Origin: an uncultured bacterium | GTDB taxonomy: Bacteria; Patescibacteriota; Minisyncoccia; Minisyncoccales; JAQTVQ01 | DNA length: 9,471 nt | Reading direction: 5' to 3' | NCBI GenBank assembly: GCA_903839905.1 | Contig: CAIMDX010000027.1 | Location: 1 to 9,471 of the forward strand | Shown: positions 6,247-9,471 of the stretch, piece after piece | Numbering within the stretch: the stretch's first letter is position 1 | How the letters are laid out: each line of letters opens with the position of its first letter | The notes under the pieces: generated by a model | Seen by the model: only the letters and a program-made list of their open reading frames with translations | Database searches by the model: none | What the model was told of the DNA's origin: nothing | Translations under genes and position numbers: made by a program

Positions 6247-8038
6247 AAATTTTAATATTATCTCCCATATAGACCACGGCAAATCCACTTTAGGGGATCG
6301 GCTTTTGGATATGACCGGAACGATCGCCAAAAATAAGCTGACCCCTCAATTTTTAGATTCAATGGATTTGGAAAAAGAAAAAGGAATCACTATAAAAATG
6401 AAGCCGGTTTCAATGAACTATAAGTCTAAAAAATCCGGCATAGAGTATAATCTAAATTTGATTGACACCCCCGGCCATGTTGATTTTTCTTACGAAGTTT
6501 CCAGGTGTATGGCTGCTGTAGAAGGGGCCATTCTTTTGGTTGACGCTACCAAAGGCATCCAAGCTCAGACCCTTTCCAATTTAGAAATGGCAAAAAAAGA
6601 AGGGATCACTATTATCCCGGTGATCAACAAAATTGATCTGCCTCAAGCCCGGGTGGAAGAAACAAAAAAAGAATTGGCTACCCTTTTGGGGATATTTGAA
6701 GAAGATGTAATTCCGATCTCGGCAAAAACCGGAGAGAATGTTGAAATGCTTTTGGAAGAAGTTATTAGCAGAGTGCCGGCTCCAAAACTAGCCCCTGAAA
6801 AACCTTTTCGGGCTCTGATCTTTGATTCTAAATTTGACGCTTTTTTGGGCGTTTTAGCCTATGTCCGAGTGATAGACGGCAGTATCAAAAAATATGATAA
6901 ATTTTTTCTTTGCGCTACTAAAGCCAGAGGAGAAGTCAAAGAGCTGGGTCTTTTTAAGCCTAATTTAGTTCCGGCTGAAGGGCTTAATTCCGGGGAGATC
7001 GGCTATATCGCTACAGGGATTAAAGAGTTGGAAAGGATCAGCATTGGAGACACGATAGCTAAAGATTACGGGCCCGATGAAGCTGCCATTATCGTTGAAC
7101 CATTGCCGGGTTATCAGCAAGCTAATCCTAAAGTATTTGTTTTTATCTGCCCTGAAAATCAAGGAGAATTTGAATTGTTGCGTATCGCTTTATCAAAATT
7201 AAAACTCAGCGACTCTGCCCTGTTTTTTCAGCCCCAGACTTATCAAGTTTTGGGCAGGGGATTTTTATGCGGATTTTTAGGAACTCTGCACGGCGAAATT
7301 ACCATTGAACGATTGAAAAGGGAATTCAACTTAAGCCTGGTCATCGGCGCGCCGCAGGTTTGCTATAAGGTTATTGAATTCAACGGCAAAGAATCTTTGA
7401 TCTTCAGCCCCAGCGAATTTCCCGAAACTCCGAGAACGGTCTTGGAACCTTGGGCGGAAGTAAAAATCATCACGCCTACCCAGTATTTGGGCAGTATTTA
7501 TGAACTTTTAAAAAGCTTTGAAGGAGAGCACATTGATTCAGTTTCTTTCTTGGGCGAAAAATTTCTCTTGACTTACAATATGCCGATGCGAAATTTGATA
7601 GGCAGTTTTTACGAAAGGCTTTTAAATTCCAGTCAAGGATTTGCCTCTTTGTCCTATAAAGAGATCGGTTTTCGTCCGGGTGAACTTGCAAAAATGGAAA
7701 TTTTGATTTCCGGCAAAAAAGAGGAAGCTCTTTCGCGCATTGTGCCCAAAGAAAAAGCCCATTTTGAAGGTAAAAGGATGGTAGAGATGCTTGAGGAAGT
7801 TTTGCCCTCCCAGATGTTCGCCGTTTCCATCCAGGCGCAAGCCATGGGCCGGATTGTGGCCAGGGCAGACAAGGGAGCCAAGCGCAGAGATGTTATCGCT
7901 CCTTTATACGGCGGCGACTATACCCGCAAGAAAAAGCTTTTAGAACAGCAAAAGAAAGGGAAAGAAAAGCTGAAAGCCAGAGGACAGATGAGGATTCCGC
8001 CAGAAGTTTTTGTCAAAATATTCACTTCTTCCAACTAA
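6224..8038 (+). CDS. lepA: Elongation factor 4 (LepA) translational GTPase
   Basis: A 604-residue GTPase of normal LepA length, acting on the ribosome in the cytoplasm (back-translocation or initiation/biogenesis roles have been proposed for the family). The G motifs are all present: HIDHGKST (15-22), LDSMDLEKEKGITIK (44-58, switch I end), DTPGH (81-85), NKID (135-138) and SAK (166-168). The LepA-specific C-terminal domain is recognisable by YGGDYTRKKKLLEQQKKGK and an ending in RIPPEVFVKIFTSS. The start ATG lies inside the last codons of murJ, in another frame, with no Shine-Dalgarno. Expression is thus probably coupled to murJ. The next feature after the stop is a short hairpin. No sign of damage. 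Confidence 0.98.
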   Translation: MENLKPIRNFNIISHIDHGKSTLGDRLLDMTGTIAKNKLTPQFLDSMDLEKEKGITIKMKPVSMNYKSKKSGIEYNLNLIDTPGHVDFSYEVSRCMAAVEGAILLVDATKGIQAQTLSNLEMAKKEGITIIPVINKIDLPQARVEETKKELATLLGIFEEDVIPISAKTGENVEMLLEEVISRVPAPKLAPEKPFRALIFDSKFDAFLGVLAYVRVIDGSIKKYDKFFLCATKARGEVKELGLFKPNLVPAEGLNSGEIGYIATGIKELERISIGDTIAKDYGPDEAAIIVEPLPGYQQANPKVFVFICPENQGEFELLRIALSKLKLSDSALFFQPQTYQVLGRGFLCGFLGTLHGEITIERLKREFNLSLVIGAPQVCYKVIEFNGKESLIFSPSEFPETPRTVLEPWAEVKIITPTQYLGSIYELLKSFEGEHIDSVSFLGEKFLLTYNMPMRNLIGSFYERLLNSSQGFASLSYKEIGFRPGELAKMEILISGKKEEALSRIVPKEKAHFEGKRMVEMLEEVLPSQMFAVSIQAQAMGRIVARADKGAKRRDVIAPLYGGDYTRKKKLLEQQKKGKEKLKARGQMRIPPEVFVKIFTSSN

Positions 8039-8056
8039 ATAAAGTTAAAACACGAA

Positions 8057-8077
8057 AACCTCTTTTTTTAAGAGGTT
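8057..8077. terminator. Hairpin between lepA and the convergent small gene, weak bidirectional terminator
   Basis: AACCTCTT (8057-8064) and AAGAGGTT (8070-8077) pair around a TTTTT loop, 18 bp after the lepA stop. On the plus strand a T-run follows only after a further ~10 nt (ATTTTTT from 8086). On the minus strand TTTTCGTGTTTT follows. The position between two convergent genes supports a shared terminator, although the stem is short. Confidence 0.5.
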
Positions 8078-8103
8078 CGTCAAGTATTTTTTAAAAAGAT
8101 CTT

Positions 8104-8214
8104 TTACCGGAAGGCTGGAGCAATCAAGCTCAGGATAGTAGAGACCGCGATCAAAACGACCAGGACGATCCAGATGATCTTAAAATTTCTTTTTGACTTT
8201 TTATCGCTTAACAT
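8104..8214 (-). CDS. Small single-transmembrane protein, 36 aa
   Basis: Read on the minus strand from ATG (8212-8214) to TAA (8104-8106). The product opens with a basic stretch MLSDKKSKRNFK (1-12). A clear 18-20 residue hydrophobic helix follows (IIWIVLVVLIAVSTILSLIA, 13-32), then a short tail PAFR. This architecture of positive N-terminus and one TM is typical of small bacterial membrane proteins, and very short Lys-rich one-TM proteins are common in CPR genomes. It fills the gap between lepA and the ftsB-like gene, and a hairpin terminator lies downstream. Its ATG is only 9 bp from the divergent ftsB-like ATG, so promoter and start overlap; TATCAT (minus strand, 8224-8229) could be a -10 for a leaderless transcript. 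The function is unknown, and no homology search could be done. Confidence 0.6.
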   Translation of the reverse strand: MLSDKKSKRNFKIIWIVLVVLIAVSTILSLIAPAFR

Positions 8215-8223
8215 ATCGGCTGT

Positions 8224-8646
8224 ATGATAGCAAAAAAATTAAAAATTAAAAAGAGTTTTTTCTCGCCTGGCAAAGGAAGCCTTTTTTTAGCAATTTTGCT
8301 TTTATTCCCGATAAGCTATCTTGTTGCCACTAATTTAAAATTAAACCAGGAAAGGCAGAAGATTATGGGGGAGATGGAGCAGACAAAAAAAGCGGCTATT
8401 GAATCTATTGAAAAGAAAAATCACCTAAACAGCTTGTTAAGCCAAGTTTCCAGCCCCCAAGCCTTGGAGAAAGTAGCCCGAGAAGATTTGAATTTGCAAA
8501 AGCCGGGAGAAAAGATTTTAGTGATAAAAAGAGAAGGCGAAGACCAAACTCAAACCAGCACCCCATCCCAAAAAGAAAAGCCAGGCTTCTCTTTCCAAAA
8601 TGCAATAAATTGGGTAAAAGTAAGGCTGGGAATAGGTCAAAAGTAG
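8224..8646 (+). CDS. Septum formation initiator family protein (FtsB/DivIC-like)
   Basis: A 140-residue bitopic membrane protein. It has a basic N-terminus (MIAKKLKIKK), one transmembrane helix (about 19-36, LFLAILLLFPISYLV region), a coiled coil (about 39-75, LKLNQERQKIMGEMEQ and on), and then the family signature KVAREDLNLQKPGEKILVI (83-101). In FtsB/DivIC this follows the coiled coil and binds FtsL and FtsQ/DivIB in the divisome. A polar linker rich in Gln, Thr, Ser and Lys (105-122) leads to a short C-terminal segment (FSFQNAINWVKVRLGIGQK). The ATG has no Shine-Dalgarno and no good alternative start follows. Nearby MurJ makes a cell-envelope theme. Whether it is the FtsB or DivIC orthologue cannot be told from sequence alone. 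Confidence 0.85.
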   Translation: MIAKKLKIKKSFFSPGKGSLFLAILLLFPISYLVATNLKLNQERQKIMGEMEQTKKAAIESIEKKNHLNSLLSQVSSPQALEKVAREDLNLQKPGEKILVIKREGEDQTQTSTPSQKEKPGFSFQNAINWVKVRLGIGQK

Positions 8647-8660
8647 AAAATCAGTTTCGT

Positions 8661-8684
8661 GGCGGGCTTTGCCCCGCCGAAGCC
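8661..8684. repeat. GC-rich hairpin, first copy of a 23-bp direct repeat
   Basis: GCGGGCTTTGCCCCGCCGAAGCC at 8662-8684 (split here as GCGGGCTTTGCC + CCGCCGAAGCC) occurs again without any mismatch at 8786-8808. The first part forms a 6-bp perfect stem, GGCGGG/CCCGCC, around CTTTGC (8661-8678). It lies 15 bp after the ftsB-like stop and may double as a terminator stem, but no U-run follows. Confidence 0.85.
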
Positions 8685-8700
8685 GAGCTGTAAAAATAAA

Positions 8701-9471
8701 TTAAAGTTTAGTATAGTGAAGACCAAAGCCCGCCTTCGCTCCTTTTGGAGCTACGGCGAGGCGAATCCCGCCGTCGCGGGCATCTGCGGGCTTTGCCCCG
8801 CCGAAGCCCGCTATGGCGGGCGAAGGCGGGTGTCGTATAACGGCTATTATGGTTCCTTCCCAAGGAACAGACGGCGGTCCGACTCCGCTCACCCGCTCCA
8901 GTAAGTTACAGACAGGCATTTTGCCTGTTTTTTCGTGCGCGGCGGCTATCGCCGCCCATTGAATTGCGGGCCTTCCCGTGATTTTTTTGGCGGAAAGATG
9001 CAGGTCCGAGCCGAAGATTTTTTTGGCGGATACCTTTTTGGCGGAAAGATCCGAATTTTGAGCGATTTTCCCTATATTTTGAGCGTATTCTAGCCATTCT
9101 CGCATCGGTCCGAGCCAACTATTACGGCCCTGCTCAAGGTCGCCGATTTTCTCTTCCAGCGTCTTCTTCCGGCTCATAAGATCGGCCTTCTTTTGGCGAT
9201 AGTCATCGCGGTCGATATCTTGGTCAAGATAACTGTCCAAAAGGCGCGGGAGCTTGGTTTTTATGTCTTGCAACTCGTCGCGCGATGCTTGAGTGAGCAC
9301 GGCGGAAGATTGGGCGATTCCTTGCTCTTCTTTTGTGGTCATTTGCAATAATCGATTCGCCCAATCTTCGGGCAAAGAAAATTTTTGCAATTCTTGGGAT
9401 AACTGCCGATCAAGCTCTTCTTCGCGGATATACTTTTCCAAACACTTAACGGTTTTTGATTTTTTGGTACA
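8701..9471 (-). CDS. Serine recombinase (large/resolvase-type), C-terminal part; 5' end outside window
   Basis: The frame is open from the window edge to TAA at 8701-8703, giving 256 visible residues. It opens with C-TKKSKTVK-C, the second half of a recombinase zinc-ribbon, followed by YIREEELDRQL, a hallmark of large serine recombinases in CPR and phage-like elements. A long charged coiled coil follows (about residues 60-115: DELQDIKTKLPRLLD, YRQKKADLMSRKKTLEEKI). The catalytic resolvase domain lies beyond 9471. The protein would cut and rejoin DNA at att sites. From about 8934 downwards (the last ~77 residues) the frame is antisense to the tRNA-Gly terminator, the tRNA and the GC-rich repeats. 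That tail is probably not functional protein but host DNA read through, as expected if the element is integrated at the tRNA. The family is well supported; the true C-terminus is uncertain. Confidence 0.85.
   Translation of the reverse strand, partial: CTKKSKTVKCLEKYIREEELDRQLSQELQKFSLPEDWANRLLQMTTKEEQGIAQSSAVLTQASRDELQDIKTKLPRLLDSYLDQDIDRDDYRQKKADLMSRKKTLEEKIGDLEQGRNSWLGPMREWLEYAQNIGKIAQNSDLSAKKVSAKKIFGSDLHLSAKKITGRPAIQWAAIAAAHEKTGKMPVCNLLERVSGVGPPSVPWEGTIIAVIRHPPSPAIAGFGGAKPADARDGGIRLAVAPKGAKAGFGLHYTKL
8725..8821. repeat. GC-rich palindromic repeat cluster upstream of tRNA-Gly
   Basis: An island of about 70% GC made of nested hairpins. The outer arms AAAGCCCGC (8725-8733) and GCGGGCTTT (8786-8794) are exact reverse complements. 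They enclose GCTCC-TTTT-GGAGC (8738-8751) and CCCGC-CGTC-GCGGG (8767-8780), giving a cloverleaf-like fold of about 70 nt. The second copy of the 23-bp direct repeat is 8786-8808, and another hairpin GCCCGC-TATG-GCGGGC is 8806-8821. Bases 8727-8765 are the inverted relative of the insert in rnpB. The island ends 5 bp before the tRNA. A possible -10 (TATAGT, 8712-8717) lies to its left, so the repeats may sit in the tRNA leader. Confidence 0.85.
8826..8900 (+). tRNA. tRNA-Gly (anticodon CCC), CCA encoded
   Basis: A 75-nt cloverleaf. The acceptor GCGGGTG (8826-8832) pairs fully with CACCCGC (8890-8896), followed by discriminator T and encoded CCA (8898-8900). The anticodon stem GTTCC/GGAAC (8852-8856, 8864-8868) carries loop TTCCCAA, giving anticodon CCC, which reads GGG glycine codons. 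The D loop AACGGCT has the GG pair. The D stem has a T-T mismatch at its inner pair (13-22) and a G-U at 10-25. The T stem GGCGG/CCGCT (8873-8877, 8885-8889) closes loop TCCGACT, so position 55 is C instead of the near-universal U. An intrinsic terminator follows within 12 bp, supporting a live gene. The start sequence GCGGGTGTCGTATAA is typical of bacterial glycine tRNAs. Confidence 0.9.
8912..8933 (+). terminator. Intrinsic terminator of tRNA-Gly
   Basis: ACAGGCA (8912-8918) and TGCCTGT (8922-8928) form a perfect 7-bp stem with a TTT loop, directly followed by a run of six T (8928-8933). It is a textbook rho-independent terminator 11 bp after the tRNA CCA end. On the minus strand the same bases are read as codons by the recombinase frame. 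Confidence 0.9.

Noticed and set aside
8094..8105. 12-bp perfect palindrome AAAAGATCTTTT
   Set aside because: Low-complexity A/T arms around GATC; expected by chance in an AT-rich spacer and too short for a specific call.
8193..8228. TTGACT (8193-8198) with TATGAT (8223-8228) as a promoter for the ftsB-like gene
   Set aside because: The spacer is 24 bp, too long for sigma70, and the -10 would overlap the ATG, putting the start of transcription inside the coding sequence.
8725..8821. CRISPR array
   Set aside because: The repeats are palindromic and nested with irregular spacing, and there are no regular spacers or cas genes.
8659..8904. An 81-codon plus-strand frame rich in Ala, Pro and Gly
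   Set aside because: It runs through the GC-rich repeats and the tRNA gene; the open frame results from GC-rich palindromes, not from coding.

Overview
The window looks like a piece of a small-genome bacterium of the Patescibacteria/CPR radiation, probably Parcubacteria-like. This is inferred from four things: an AT-leaning, tightly packed genome; a CarS-like (CDP-archaeol synthase family) gene in a bacterial setting; a serine recombinase of the type common in those genomes, beside a tRNA; and short GC-rich palindromic repeats in otherwise AT-rich spacers. Complete genes end in TAA, TAG or TGA, so the standard bacterial code (table 11) fits and the UGA=Gly code of some CPR lineages does not. 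No taxonomic marker was searched.

Left block (1-3343, all +): the tail of gatC, complete gatA (Glu/Asp-tRNA amidotransferase), an unrecognised 175-aa one-TM protein, a CarS-like membrane enzyme with its own plausible promoter, and a histidine phosphatase that overlaps CarS by 7 nt. A hairpin then separates this block from a convergent 129-aa orphan gene on the minus strand (3454-3843).

Middle block (3844-8038): a 281-bp spacer holds a decayed inverted repeat and a good sigma70-type promoter for the RNase P RNA gene rnpB (4125-4501). rnpB is followed by a 16-bp perfect palindrome, then a MurJ/MviN-family flippase gene and lepA (EF4), which overlap by 23 nt.

Right block (8039-9471): a 36-aa single-TM protein on the minus strand diverges, with only 9 bp between start codons, from an FtsB/DivIC-like septum protein. 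Next comes a roughly 70% GC island of hairpin-forming repeats, a tRNA-Gly(CCC) with its own intrinsic terminator, and the 3' part of a serine recombinase on the minus strand. The recombinase frame runs antisense through the tRNA terminator, the tRNA and the repeat island. This suggests the edge of an integrated element at a tRNA-Gly locus.

The most striking observation is a palindromic sequence of about 39 nt inside the RNase P RNA, at the position of the variable P19 helix. It matches, in inverted orientation, a segment of the repeat island upstream of the tRNA at 35 of 39 positions. A mobile palindromic element therefore seems to have landed in, and to serve as a helix of, an essential ribozyme, while a relative sits in front of a tRNA; both RNAs belong to tRNA maturation. 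No CRISPR array, defence island or other recognisable multi-gene novel system was found.
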